A stretch of 64,000 bases of DNA from Sulfurimonas gotlandica GD1 (lineage in GTDB: Bacteria; Campylobacterota; Campylobacteria; Campylobacterales; Sulfurimonadaceae). The DNA is taken from positions 434,001 to 498,000 of the forward strand of contig NZ_AFRZ01000001.1 of assembly GCF_000242915.1 (NCBI RefSeq), read 5' to 3'. A program made the position numbers and the translations under genes. Numbering within the stretch: the stretch's first letter is position 1; each line of letters begins with the position of its first letter. Below are positions 1 to 9,051 of the stretch, one piece after another. The notes beneath the pieces were generated by a model. It saw only the letters and a list, made by a program, of their open reading frames with translations, made no database searches and was not told the origin of the DNA.

Positions 1-105
1 GAATTGCTTAAAGTTAATAAATGGACTGTAAAAACTGAACAACCAAACTATGTATGTCCTTATGGTCCAGCTGGATGTGCTGATCCAAAGTATGTAACTA
101 AATAG
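1..105 (+). CDS. C-terminal end of a probable nitrate ABC transporter substrate-binding protein (partial)
   Basis: The first 34 codons of the window form an open frame ending in TAG at 103-105; the start lies outside. The tail contains a short Cys-containing segment (VCPYGPAGCADPKY). It lies directly upstream of NrtB-type permease and NrtC/D-type ATPase genes on the same strand, where an NrtA-type periplasmic binding protein is usually encoded. The identity is therefore inferred from position; the fragment itself is too short to recognise. A stem-loop follows at once, as is common after the binding-protein gene of ABC operons. Confidence 0.55.
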   Translation, partial: ELLKVNKWTVKTEQPNYVCPYGPAGCADPKYVTK

Positions 106-115
106 TTTTAAGTAT

Positions 116-140
116 ACAAAGGCTTTGCCTTTGTGTATTT
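116..140 (+). terminator. Intercistronic stem-loop after the binding-protein gene
   Basis: ACAAAGGC (116-123), a TTT loop and GCCTTTGT (127-134) form a perfect 8-bp hairpin followed by GTATTTTG. It starts 11 bases after the stop codon of the upstream gene. The T-run is poor, so this may be a leaky terminator or an mRNA-stabilising structure that leaves the binding-protein message in excess over permease and ATPase. Confidence 0.6.
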
Positions 141-153
141 TGTAGTAGTTGAT

Positions 154-242
154 ATCTTTAAGTGCCTAGAGCTAGATGCAAGAATCTTCCTTCATGTGGT
201 CTCCTGATTTCTCTAGGTACTTTGCCAAAGGCACTTAAAGAT
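154..242. repeat. 89-bp element with 14-bp perfect terminal inverted repeats (MITE-like or structured leader)
   Basis: ATCTTTAAGTGCCT (154-167) is repeated in exact inverted form at 229-242. A second inverted pair lies inside, CCTAGAG (165-171) with CTCTAGG (211-217), and overlaps the outer stem, so the two pairings compete. The interior motif TAGAGCTAGATGCAAG recurs with one change on the minus strand near 22.64 kb. It lies between the stem-loop at 116-140 and the nrtB ribosome-binding site, so it could be a non-autonomous repeat or a leader RNA structure. I found no target-site duplication. Confidence 0.6.
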
Positions 243-275
243 GTAAATTACATTACAAACATTGAAGGAAGAATA

Positions 276-1091
276 ATGAATAAAGAAACAGTTAAAAAAA
301 TTGTACTGCCTCTATTGGTCTTACTATTTGTAATCCAATTCTGGTCTGGGTTAGCACATGTTGTAGCAGATTTTCCAACACCAAGTGATACTTATGTAGC
401 AGCTTTTGGTGGAGTGAATGCAGACGGAGATGAAATAACTGGTGTTTTAGCAGATCCATTTTATGTAAACAATCAAGATGACAAAGGTATATTTTGGCAG
501 ATAATAGCATCACTTAAGAGAGTTTTTGCAGGATTTGTTTTAGCGATTCTCGTCGGTGTTCCTATCGGTCTGTTTGTAGGGATGAGTAAGAGTGCTCAGT
601 ATGCACTAAACCCTTTCATACAGATATTTAAACCTGTTTCACCCCTAGCATGGCTACCACTGCTTCTATTTATATTTCAAGATATAAATATGACAGCTAT
701 TTCGACTATTTTTATAACATCTATTTGGCCTATTATCATAAATACGGCTCTTGGTGTTAAGAGTGTAAGTGAAGACTATATGAATGTTGCAAAAGTTCTT
801 AGGTTCTCTCCATTAGAGAAGATCGTTCAAATTATACTGCCTGTTTCGGTTCCATATATCTTTACGGGGATGAGACTATCTCTTGGTATCGCATGGTTAG
901 TTATTGTAGCAGCTGAGATGTTAACAGGTGGTATAGGTATCGGTTTTTGGATTTGGGATGAATATAACAACCTCAACTATCACAACATCATCATCGGTAT
1001 TATCGTAGTCGGTCTTATTGGTTACTTTTTAGACTTGATTATGGGAAGACTTGCAGATTATTTTGATTATACAAAGAAAGGTAGAGCGTAA
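276..1091 (+). CDS. nrtB: Nitrate ABC transporter permease (NrtB type)
   Basis: This is the integral membrane subunit of an NrtABC-type uptake system, moving nitrate (or a related anion) from the periplasmic binding protein into the cytoplasm. The 271-residue product has an N-terminal anchor helix, about five further membrane segments and the binding-protein-dependent permease core. The segment EMLTGGIGIGFWIWDEYNN is characteristic of the NtrB family. I chose the ATG at 276 because GAAGGAAG lies 5-12 bases upstream; a GTG at 162 in the same frame would put the start inside an inverted repeat and adds an unrelated N-terminus. The stop overlaps the next start (TAATG). Nitrate rather than cyanate or bicarbonate as substrate is inferred from family resemblance. 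Confidence 0.85.
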   Translation: MNKETVKKIVLPLLVLLFVIQFWSGLAHVVADFPTPSDTYVAAFGGVNADGDEITGVLADPFYVNNQDDKGIFWQIIASLKRVFAGFVLAILVGVPIGLFVGMSKSAQYALNPFIQIFKPVSPLAWLPLLLFIFQDINMTAISTIFITSIWPIIINTALGVKSVSEDYMNVAKVLRFSPLEKIVQIILPVSVPYIFTGMRLSLGIAWLVIVAAEMLTGGIGIGFWIWDEYNNLNYHNIIIGIIVVGLIGYFLDLIMGRLADYFDYTKKGRA

Positions 1092-1882
1092 TGAGTAAAT
1101 TTTTAAGCCTAGAAAATATTGAAAAAAGATTTCCGATTCCGGGAAAAGATGACTACGTAGCTGTAACAGATGTAAATCTTGAAATTAAAGAGAATGAAAT
1201 CATCTCTATCATCGGACATAGTGGATGTGGTAAGAGTACTCTTTTAAACATGATCTCAGGTCTGGATGCACAGACTGAAGGACATATTCTTTTAGAAAAC
1301 AAACATGTAGATGGTCCGGGACCAGAGCGTGCAGTTGTTTTTCAAAACCACTCACTTCTACCTTGGCTTAGTGTTTATCAGAACATTGAGATGGCTGTAA
1401 AAAAGGTTATGCCTGAGCTGAGTTCGGCAGAGCTTAGAGAGAGAGTTGAAAAGTTTGTATCTATGGTAAATCTAGACCATGCAAAAGACAAACTGCCAAA
1501 CGAGATAAGTGGTGGTATGAAACAGCGTGTCGGTATTGCCAGAGCACTCTCTATAAAGCCTAAAGTTCTTCTGATGGATGAACCTTTTGGAGCGCTAGAC
1601 TCTCTTACTCGTGCAAATCTGCAAGAGCATCTGATGAGAATCCAGCAAAATGTTAAAAACACTGTAATCATAATTACACACGATATTGATGAAGCTGTAC
1701 TTCTTAGTGACAGAGTTATTATGATGACAAATGGTCCGGATGCAACTATCGGAGAGATATTAGAAGTAAATCTTAAACGTCCAAGAAACAGAGTTGAACT
1801 ACAGAGTGATCCGGAGTATATCAGATGCCGTGAAGCGATACTAAGCTTCTTGTATGAAAAATTTGCAAAAGATGATGAATAA
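1091..1882 (+). CDS. nrtD: Nitrate ABC transporter ATP-binding protein (NrtC/NrtD type)
   Basis: This is the ATPase that powers the adjacent permease. The 263-residue product shows Walker A (GHSGCGKST, residues 42-50), a Q-loop (VFQNHSLLPW), the signature ISGGMKQR, Walker B (VLLMDEPFGALD) and the H-loop (ITHDID). Its length fits a single ATPase domain like NrtD; there is no C-terminal binding-protein-like domain as in cyanobacterial NrtC. The one-base TAATG overlap with nrtB implies translational coupling. NrtC and NrtD cannot be separated by sequence alone, so the symbol reflects domain layout only. Confidence 0.85.
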   Translation: MSKFLSLENIEKRFPIPGKDDYVAVTDVNLEIKENEIISIIGHSGCGKSTLLNMISGLDAQTEGHILLENKHVDGPGPERAVVFQNHSLLPWLSVYQNIEMAVKKVMPELSSAELRERVEKFVSMVNLDHAKDKLPNEISGGMKQRVGIARALSIKPKVLLMDEPFGALDSLTRANLQEHLMRIQQNVKNTVIIITHDIDEAVLLSDRVIMMTNGPDATIGEILEVNLKRPRNRVELQSDPEYIRCREAILSFLYEKFAKDDE

Positions 1883-1907
1883 AAAATTATAAAAAAGGAA
1901 AATACCA

Positions 1908-2768
1908 ATGCAAGAATTCATGACAACTTATAAAGAGAATGTTCTTGATATTGAAAACTTTCTCATTGAGACAGTTTTCAATCTTGGTAACGTAGAATAT
2001 AGAGAGAGTGACGACTATAAAAAAGTTTTCAAAGTCTTTCCCTCTCTAGAGTTAATCTACACATGCGATGAAGAGTCGATGCTTCAAACATCTCCAAATA
2101 TTTACAGGAACAAATCAAGTGATACACCAATAGGCAGAAACAGAGAATATTTGCTAAACAAAATTGATTTTGATGATAGTGATATTGCAATCACTAAGCC
2201 ATACATAAGTAGTGCAACAAGTGAGACATGTATAACTGTAGCAAAAAAAGAAAACGGAAAAATCTACTTTCTTGACTTTAATATCTCTGTTTTACTACAA
2301 AGATTGGGTCTCGTAGAGGTACATAACGGTTTTAACTTTGTTAGTAAAAGCTTTTATTTTTTAACTGCAAATATCATGATGATATTAGCACTATTTACAA
2401 TTGGATACTCGGTATATGAGTTTATTCATTCATTACTATTTAAAGATGGACTCTCAATAGAGGCAATTTTTAAACCGGTTATTGCTCTTACACTTGGACT
2501 TGCAATATTTGACCTTGCAAAAACTGTTTTTGCTCAAGAAGTAGTATTTAAAAGTTATTCCAAAAACTCTCATGAAGAGTATAAAGTTTTAACAAAATTC
2601 TCTATTACTATACTTATTGCTTTACTAATAGAGTCCCTTATGGTAGTATTTAAAATTGCTATAGATGATTATTCTCAGATGATTCACGCTTTTTATCTCA
2701 TAGGCGGTGTATCTATCTTGATGATAGCACTGGGACTGTTTATATATTTTACAAAAAAGAAAGTTTAA
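1908..2768 (+). CDS. Membrane protein of unknown family with Cache-like N-terminus (paralogue at 35.5 kb)
   Basis: I cannot assign a function. The 286-residue protein has a soluble N-terminal half (about 1-150) that resembles a single PDC/Cache-like fold, with a FLDFNISVLLQRLGL strand-helix end, followed by about four hydrophobic helices (roughly 155-180, 190-205, 228-250, 262-282). There is no signal peptide, so the sensor-like half may be cytoplasmic. The C-terminal half closely matches a second protein at 35536-36402, sharing TLGLAI-DLAK, YKVL-KF, LMVVFKIA-DD and SQM--AFYL. Ribosome-binding site AAAAAGG precedes the ATG. It lies between the nitrate transporter and a phosphatase-kinase fusion, which points to a sensory or regulatory role (inference). 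Confidence 0.75.
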   Translation: MQEFMTTYKENVLDIENFLIETVFNLGNVEYRESDDYKKVFKVFPSLELIYTCDEESMLQTSPNIYRNKSSDTPIGRNREYLLNKIDFDDSDIAITKPYISSATSETCITVAKKENGKIYFLDFNISVLLQRLGLVEVHNGFNFVSKSFYFLTANIMMILALFTIGYSVYEFIHSLLFKDGLSIEAIFKPVIALTLGLAIFDLAKTVFAQEVVFKSYSKNSHEEYKVLTKFSITILIALLIESLMVVFKIAIDDYSQMIHAFYLIGGVSILMIALGLFIYFTKKKV

Positions 2769-2769
2769 C

Positions 2770-4407
2770 ATGCAAAACAACAACATCAAAACATCAGGTT
2801 TTTCACTTGCAAAAGGTAAAGACTTAACGGGTGATGATTTTTACGACATTAAAAGTATCGGCAACTTGACTGTAGGTATAGTCTGTGATGGTGTTGGAAG
2901 TGCAGATGCAGGTGCAGAGGCTGCACAAAGAGTTACGACTTATCTAATGAACAACTTTAAAATTCGCCCAAAAACATGGAGTATCGAGAAGTCTATAAAC
3001 ACTTTTATAAAATCCATAAATGCTATTCTTTATGAAGAATCAATTCTAAACTATGAGAGAACTGAGCTTGTTACGACTCTTACTATTGTAGTCATAGAAG
3101 GCAACAAACTCTACGGTGCAAATGTTGGAGACTCCAGAGTTTATCTCTATAGAGACAAAAGCATTAACCAACTATCTATTGATCATGCTATGGAAGAATC
3201 AGGATATGAAAATGTCCTAACACAGGCCATTGGAATTGACAAAGAGGTAGAGCCTTACTACTTTGAAAATATCATCCAAAAAGATGACAAAATACTTCTA
3301 TGCAGTGATGGGCTATACACTCTTATGAGTGAGAACCGTCTTGAGACTGGCATCTCTAACGGAGCTTCCTATCTAGTAAAAAAAGCTTCTAAACTAGTAG
3401 AAAACAATCTACCAGATGACACAACTGCCGTAGTTATTGAAATATCAGAAGCTAATGAGGTAGAAAAACTAAAACATCAAAAGGTAGAGATTCCCAAGAG
3501 TCTAAAAAAAGCTCAAGTGATTGACGGTTACACTCTTCTAAAGTCACTTATACAAAATGAGAGGACTTGGCTTTGTACCAAAAAAACCAAACAATATGTA
3601 GTTAAGTTTGCTCCAACTGAGGCGATTGATGATGAGATTATCCTAGACCTCTTCGTAAAAGAGGCATGGAACGCAAAAAGACTAAAAGCCAACTTCTTTC
3701 CAAAAGCTGTTATACCTAAAAACAGAACTGCCCGTTACTATGTAATGCAACTCTTTCATGGTGAAGATTTAGACTCATATCTCTCTCATAAACAGATAAC
3801 TATCGATGATGCAGTTGAGTTGGCATCTACACTTCTAGACATGTCACAGTTTTTACTAAAGTATGACCTAGTTCACGGAGACATCAAACCTCCAAATGTT
3901 ATGATAGCAAAAGATAACGATGAGAACTTAGAGTTTAAAATCATTGACTTTGGAAGTATTACAGAGATTTTTTCTAAAAACACAAGAGCGGGGACTCCTA
4001 GTTTTCTTTCCCCCGAGAGATTTAAAGGAGAGGCAATAAGTGAGTCTAGTGAGATATTTTCTATCGGCGTTACACTATATCTAGCTTTAACTGGAAAATA
4101 TCCTTATGGAGAGATAGAACCTTTTCAGACACCAGCTTTTAAGCAGGCAAAAAAACCAAGCTTCTATAACAACAACATTCCTGATTGGCTAGACAGTGTC
4201 ATACTTCGCTCAATCACTATAGATAAAGAGCTTAGATACGAGCACTATTCTGAGATGAACTATGAGCTTAAACGTCCAAAAAAAGTCAAACCTTTCTTCC
4301 CTAAAGATGCCACTCTAATAGAACGTTCACCTCTTACTTTTTACAAGAGCGGATTTATCATAATGTTACTCATAAACTTCGCTTTACTCATTTGGATGAA
4401 CTCTTAA
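2770..4407 (+). CDS. PP2C-type phosphatase / Ser-Thr protein kinase fusion with C-terminal membrane anchor
   Basis: This is a bifunctional phosphorylation enzyme of 545 residues. Residues 1-230 form a PP2C phosphatase with metal ligands D22-D23, D40-G41, D180-G181 and D217-D218. Residues 250-510 form a Hanks-type kinase with lysine K279 (VVKF), catalytic loop HGDIKPPN (D371, N376), DFG D393 and activation segment GTPSFLSPERF; the glycine-rich loop is weak. Residues 521-541 are one membrane helix, so both domains face the cytoplasm. Similar fusions are known beside assimilatory nitrate transport and reductase genes, for example in Pseudomonas. It begins two bases after the upstream stop and closes the nitrate transport operon. 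Its targets are unknown. Confidence 0.88.
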   Translation: MQNNNIKTSGFSLAKGKDLTGDDFYDIKSIGNLTVGIVCDGVGSADAGAEAAQRVTTYLMNNFKIRPKTWSIEKSINTFIKSINAILYEESILNYERTELVTTLTIVVIEGNKLYGANVGDSRVYLYRDKSINQLSIDHAMEESGYENVLTQAIGIDKEVEPYYFENIIQKDDKILLCSDGLYTLMSENRLETGISNGASYLVKKASKLVENNLPDDTTAVVIEISEANEVEKLKHQKVEIPKSLKKAQVIDGYTLLKSLIQNERTWLCTKKTKQYVVKFAPTEAIDDEIILDLFVKEAWNAKRLKANFFPKAVIPKNRTARYYVMQLFHGEDLDSYLSHKQITIDDAVELASTLLDMSQFLLKYDLVHGDIKPPNVMIAKDNDENLEFKIIDFGSITEIFSKNTRAGTPSFLSPERFKGEAISESSEIFSIGVTLYLALTGKYPYGEIEPFQTPAFKQAKKPSFYNNNIPDWLDSVILRSITIDKELRYEHYSEMNYELKRPKKVKPFFPKDATLIERSPLTFYKSGFIIMLLINFALLIWMNS

Positions 4408-4429
4408 AAACTAAAAAAAATTAACATTG

Positions 4430-4438
4430 TGCTACAAT
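4430..4438 (+). promoter_or_regulatory. Extended -10 promoter candidate for glutamate dehydrogenase
   Basis: TGCTACAAT fits an extended -10 (TGnTAnAAT) and lies about 31 bases before the glutamate dehydrogenase ATG. It is embedded in a small inverted repeat, ACATTGT/ACAATGT. Campylobacterota sigma-70 promoters often lack a clear -35 box, and none is obvious here. Confidence 0.45.
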
Positions 4439-4468
4439 GTAAATAAGTTAATTTTCAAGGGAGTGTCC

Positions 4469-7400
4469 ATGCAATCATCTTCTATGAACGCAGTTTTTTC
4501 AAGTCTTTTATCTAAAAAAGATCTAACTATCAGTGATGAGCTTCTAAAAAGTATTATGGAAAAAGGAATCATCACTCAGATAATGGATGATGATAAACAG
4601 CCTTCTATAAATATATTTGCCAACAAACAATTATATCTCTCGTCAGTTGTACCTGTCTTGCATGATTTTGGTTTTATTATAATCGATGAAGTCGCTTATA
4701 AGATAAATAAAGATGAACATGAAGTCTATATCAACAGATTTAACCTTAAAATGGATGATACTAAAAATCTTAGAGAGTCAAAATATAATATTGAAAATGT
4801 AATATCTGACTCTCTAAGTGGTAGTATTCTTCCAAGATGCAGACTCTTCTCACTAGTTTATAATCAAAATCTATCAATCAGAAAAGTACTTCTTCTTCGT
4901 GCTATGATTGAGTATATAGACCAAGCTGTAATAGCTCTAAATCAAGAAGCTATTTTACACACTATAGCCATCTATCCTAATATTTCTAAACTATTTGTAG
5001 AATATTTCATAGCTAAGTTTGACCCGCTGTTGGACAAACGCGAAAAAATTATGAAAGATTTTGAACTAAAGATTGAAGAAAAAATAAAAGACGTTCCAAA
5101 TATTATGGACGATAAGATTTTAAAACTCACTTATGCTTTGATTAAAAACCTTCTAAGAACAAACTACTTTTTAAACAATCCGGCTATCTCATTTAAGATA
5201 GACACTGCGTCCTATTCTGAAAATCTAAAAGGTCTACAACCAAAGATAGAAGCCTTTGTATACCATCCTGACTTTAGCGGTCTGCATCTTAGAATGAGCA
5301 AAATTAGTCGTGGTGGACTTAGATGGAGTGAGAGACATGAAGACTACCGTCAAGAGATAAAATCACTTATGATTACCCAAGAAGGGAAGAACTCTATCAT
5401 CATCCCTGATGGAGCCAAAGGCGGATTTGTTATAAAAAAAGAAGCATCTACTATCACTAAAGATGTGTTTAAAACCATCTATAGCGCTTTTATAAACAAC
5501 ATGCTGGATTTAGTTGATAACATGGTAGATGGAAAAATTGTAAGACATGAAAACATCATAGCTTATGACGGTGATGATTCATACTTTGTTGTAGCTGCAG
5601 ACAAAGGAACCGCTGCTATGAGTGATGTAGCAAATGAGATAGCAGTGAGTCGTGGTTACTGGCTCGGAGATGCATTTGCCAGCGGTGGTAGTAACGGCTT
5701 TGGACATAAAGAGCTAGGCATCACAGCTCGTGGTTCTCTTATGTCATCTGAGAGATTTTTTATCCAACGTGGAATAGATATTCAAAAAGAGTCTATTACT
5801 ATGGTAGGTATCGGAAGTATGAATGGTGATGTTTTTGGAAATGGACTGCTCTATTCTAAAAAATTTAAACTTTTGGCTGCCGTATCTCACAAAGAGATAT
5901 TTATAGATCCAGACCCTGATATAGAGAGAAGTTTTGAGGAGCGTTCACGACTATTTACTGCAAAAAACGGTAGCTGGAGTGCGTACAACAAAGAACTTAT
6001 TTCACAAGGCGGAGGAGTCTTTCTACGTTCACAAAAAAGTATAGAACTCTCTGCTGAGATAAAAAAGATGATAGGAACAACAAAAAAAGCTCTCAGTGGT
6101 GAAGAGTTAGCCAAAAAAGTCTTGATGATGAAAGTAGATATGCTCTTTAACGGTGGCGTCGGAACTTATGTCAAAAGCTCAGATGAATCAAACCTAGACT
6201 TAGGTGATAAACAAAATGAAGCGGTTAGACTAGATGCAAGTGAACTAAAAGCAAAAGTTGTATGTGAAGGTGGAAATCTTGGTTTTACTCAAAAAGCACG
6301 TATTGAGTATGCAAAAAACGGTGGAGAGATAAATATAGACGGTATTGATAATGCTGCCGGTGTAAACACTTCAGACCATGAAGTAAATCTCAAAATCCTT
6401 CTAAACATCATAAAATCAAAAGACCTTTTAGATGAGAAAGAAGCTAATCAGACTTTGCAAAACTTAACAGAGCAAGTAGTAAATCTGGTTCTTTGGAGTA
6501 ACTACCATCAAGCTCTTGCAATCTCTCGAGATTCTAGCCTAAGCAAACGATATCTTGATGATTTTTTATCTAGCATCGAAGTCTTGGAGACTAATTTATC
6601 TAGTTTTTCAAGAGCGGAGTATTACATTCCAAAAAATGAGAATATGCATGAGATTTTATGTGCTGAAGGTTCTATAGTTAGACCTATTCTAAGTTCAATT
6701 ATCTCCTACTCAAAAATATTTATAAAAACTGTCTTACTTGATTCTAAGCTTATAGATGAGACATTTGCAAATCAGTTTCTCTTTAAGTACTTTCCAAAAT
6801 CTTTTCTTGCTGCTTATGAGCATGAAATAATACACCATCCCCTGCGCCGTGAGATAATTGCTACAATGATGGCAGACACTATTGTAAATCTTCAAGGTGC
6901 TACTTTTATTGCTGACTACAACAGAAGAGGAAAAGAGAGTTTCTTGCTAAAAATAAAATCTTACCTCATCACAAACCAGCTCTTTGATGCTAATGACATT
7001 AGATTTGAGATATATAGAAACGATTTTAAAATGGACATTAAACTACAGTACAAGCTTCTCGATGATATAGAGCGTACGCTTGGATTTAGTACAAGATGGA
7101 TGCTAAAATACCTCAGCAAACACAAAGTAGATGTAAATCATATACTAGATTATAAAGCAGACCTCTTTAAAATTCTTGGTAACATGAATGAAGACAACAT
7201 TGTAAAAATCCTAGATGACAATCATCAGTTCAACCTCTTCTTCAGCGCAATTGATTATTTGAAATTTGCTGTTGCTGCAATAATGGTCAAAGAGAACTCT
7301 TTTCATACATTTAACAACGTTGCCATACTCTTTTATCTAGTAGTTAATGAGTTTAAAATACTAGAGATGATTACATCGCTAAACACTATAGAGATAACAT

Positions 7401-7654
7401 CTGGTTCTCAGAAAGTTCTAAGACATCAAATACTTCAATACATAGAGTATATAGTCGTTCACTATACAGAGCAGGTTTTAGAGTTTCAAAGAGTAAACGA
7501 GACACCTCAAGATGCTTTTAAGAACTACATGGAAAATGAGAAAGATGATTTTGAAGATATACAAAACAACATCAAGTTTTTTATGTCAAAAGAGGTAAAA
7601 AGCATAGAAGAAGTAAGTATAACTGTTAATCAGATTATGACCTCTTTGATTTAG
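4469..7654 (+). CDS. NAD-specific glutamate dehydrogenase, large (about 115-kDa) type
   Basis: It interconverts glutamate and 2-oxoglutarate plus ammonium with NAD, linking nitrogen and carbon metabolism in the cytoplasm. The 1061-residue product carries the hallmark blocks of the Bac_GDH family: RGGLRWSERHEDYRQEIKSL, the catalytic-lysine region GAKGGFV, GGSNGFGHKELGITARG and the dinucleotide-binding stretch GIGSMNGDVFGNG. It is shorter than the 180-kDa class and fits the 115-kDa class. I chose the ATG at 4469 because GGGAG lies just upstream; an in-frame ATG at 4427 lies inside the promoter region. It follows the nitrate-uptake genes, consistent with a nitrogen-assimilation neighbourhood, but has its own likely promoter. 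Confidence 0.9.
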   Translation: MQSSSMNAVFSSLLSKKDLTISDELLKSIMEKGIITQIMDDDKQPSINIFANKQLYLSSVVPVLHDFGFIIIDEVAYKINKDEHEVYINRFNLKMDDTKNLRESKYNIENVISDSLSGSILPRCRLFSLVYNQNLSIRKVLLLRAMIEYIDQAVIALNQEAILHTIAIYPNISKLFVEYFIAKFDPLLDKREKIMKDFELKIEEKIKDVPNIMDDKILKLTYALIKNLLRTNYFLNNPAISFKIDTASYSENLKGLQPKIEAFVYHPDFSGLHLRMSKISRGGLRWSERHEDYRQEIKSLMITQEGKNSIIIPDGAKGGFVIKKEASTITKDVFKTIYSAFINNMLDLVDNMVDGKIVRHENIIAYDGDDSYFVVAADKGTAAMSDVANEIAVSRGYWLGDAFASGGSNGFGHKELGITARGSLMSSERFFIQRGIDIQKESITMVGIGSMNGDVFGNGLLYSKKFKLLAAVSHKEIFIDPDPDIERSFEERSRLFTAKNGSWSAYNKELISQGGGVFLRSQKSIELSAEIKKMIGTTKKALSGEELAKKVLMMKVDMLFNGGVGTYVKSSDESNLDLGDKQNEAVRLDASELKAKVVCEGGNLGFTQKARIEYAKNGGEINIDGIDNAAGVNTSDHEVNLKILLNIIKSKDLLDEKEANQTLQNLTEQVVNLVLWSNYHQALAISRDSSLSKRYLDDFLSSIEVLETNLSSFSRAEYYIPKNENMHEILCAEGSIVRPILSSIISYSKIFIKTVLLDSKLIDETFANQFLFKYFPKSFLAAYEHEIIHHPLRREIIATMMADTIVNLQGATFIADYNRRGKESFLLKIKSYLITNQLFDANDIRFEIYRNDFKMDIKLQYKLLDDIERTLGFSTRWMLKYLSKHKVDVNHILDYKADLFKILGNMNEDNIVKILDDNHQFNLFFSAIDYLKFAVAAIMVKENSFHTFNNVAILFYLVVNEFKILEMITSLNTIEITSGSQKVLRHQILQYIEYIVVHYTEQVLEFQRVNETPQDAFKNYMENEKDDFEDIQNNIKFFMSKEVKSIEEVSITVNQIMTSLI

Positions 7655-7734
7655 GAATCAAAACATTGCTAGTTATAAGTCTCTATTGAATATAATCATA
7701 AAAATAAATTTTAGATTACTTAGATGGATATCAA

Positions 7735-9051
7735 TTGAACTGGCTTAACTTTTTTGACACTAAACCAACACAACTACGTCATCCATTTGGTAGAGGTATA
7801 AATGCTACTATCTCTCCTGATGAAGAGGAACTTTTCAATAAGTCTTACGTGGCATTTGAGAAACAAGACACCCTGCAGGCTTATGAGTATTTTTTTAAAT
7901 CATTGGAAAACTTTTCCGGTGATATTTCAAATAACAATATAACTTACAATAAAGAAGATGACAAACTAAACTTTGTAATTTACCAAGGCAGTGCAAGGAT
8001 TGTTGGAGTAGTTACACCTGAGCATCTATATGCTGAAGTAATTATGATTAAAAAAGCAGATGCAGAAGTTGCGCTTAAACGCTACATACTAGAGCGTAAC
8101 TATCAGCTTACTTATGCTTACTACTTCAGCGATGATGAGCATATAAAACTAAAGTTATACCACGATAACATTACAGCTTCTCCACAAAAGATATTTTTTC
8201 CTCTAAGAGAAATAGCGCTGAATGCAGACTTTGACAAAGAGTATCTTAAAACTGAATTTCCAAACATAACACTTCAAGACACTGAGCATCTGGTAAAACT
8301 AGATGAGAGCGAGTTAAAGATCAAATATGATTTTTTACATATATGGATAGATGAGCTCGAAGCCAAAATACTTACGCTTCCAACAAATGACAATGCAGGC
8401 ATGCAAGCATTTTTATACCTGCATATACTTTTAAAAATAGACTATCTTCTAGTTCCTAAGTGTGAAATCTATCAAAAGATAAATAAAAAAATACAGAGAT
8501 ATTTTAGTGATGAAGGTCTCCCAACAGAGGCTAAAAATGAAAAGCTTAATAAGTATATTACTAAACTAAAAGAGATGAGTTTTAAGGATTTTAGTACAAA
8601 GTTCTACAATGCAAAATACACTTTTAATCCTATGGAGAAAACTTCACTTGAAGAGATAAGCAACTTTATCAGTGAGTCACTGATTAAAATACGTTGGTAC
8701 AAAAACAATCGCTACACTCAGATAATACCTACCATATACAAATATATATCTTTTTACATTTTGTTTAATTATGGTTTAAATCCAGTTATAAAATCACTTA
8801 TGCATACATTGGTGGAGATTCAAAATCCAGCCTTTTTCGAAGCTATGGATTATTCGCCTCTCTACGATGAAGAGAAAAATATTTTTGCTAAAAAAACTAT
8901 TATTTCAAAAATTGATGATGCTATTACTCCACACCTTGGTCAATATAAATCACTAGAATCTTTTGGAGATGAACTCAACTTCTCATCTCTAAATGAGTTT
9001 AATAACAGCTATCTTTTAGAGCTAAAACATCTAAATTTTGAGGAGATATAG
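7735..9051 (+). CDS. Unknown protein with a domain resembling the C-terminus of the adjacent protease
   Basis: I do not recognise a named family. It has 438 residues, no signal peptide and no clear membrane helix. Residues 80-175 (beginning NFVIYQGSARI, later LTYAYYFSDDEHIKL) parallel residues 253-350 of the next gene product (WRVDHGSARIEI, LTYLQFSINENSIYL). Both look like the YbjN/type-III-chaperone-like alpha/beta fold. The rest is largely helical. The start is TTG at 7735, since the nearby ATG at 7724 is out of frame and stops after four codons; the ribosome-binding site is weak (TGGA). The stop overlaps the next GTG by one base, so the two are co-translated. Confidence 0.75.
   Translation: MNWLNFFDTKPTQLRHPFGRGINATISPDEEELFNKSYVAFEKQDTLQAYEYFFKSLENFSGDISNNNITYNKEDDKLNFVIYQGSARIVGVVTPEHLYAEVIMIKKADAEVALKRYILERNYQLTYAYYFSDDEHIKLKLYHDNITASPQKIFFPLREIALNADFDKEYLKTEFPNITLQDTEHLVKLDESELKIKYDFLHIWIDELEAKILTLPTNDNAGMQAFLYLHILLKIDYLLVPKCEIYQKINKKIQRYFSDEGLPTEAKNEKLNKYITKLKEMSFKDFSTKFYNAKYTFNPMEKTSLEEISNFISESLIKIRWYKNNRYTQIIPTIYKYISFYILFNYGLNPVIKSLMHTLVEIQNPAFFEAMDYSPLYDEEKNIFAKKTIISKIDDAITPHLGQYKSLESFGDELNFSSLNEFNNSYLLELKHLNFEEI

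Noticed and set aside
162-275. Upstream GTG start for nrtB, adding 38 residues
   Set aside because: The added stretch lies within the inverted-repeat element, encodes an atypical N-terminus, and the ATG at 276 has a proper ribosome-binding site.
4427-4468. N-terminal extension of glutamate dehydrogenase from the ATG at 4427
   Set aside because: It would start upstream of the likely -10 box and lacks a ribosome-binding site; the ATG at 4469 follows GGGAG.
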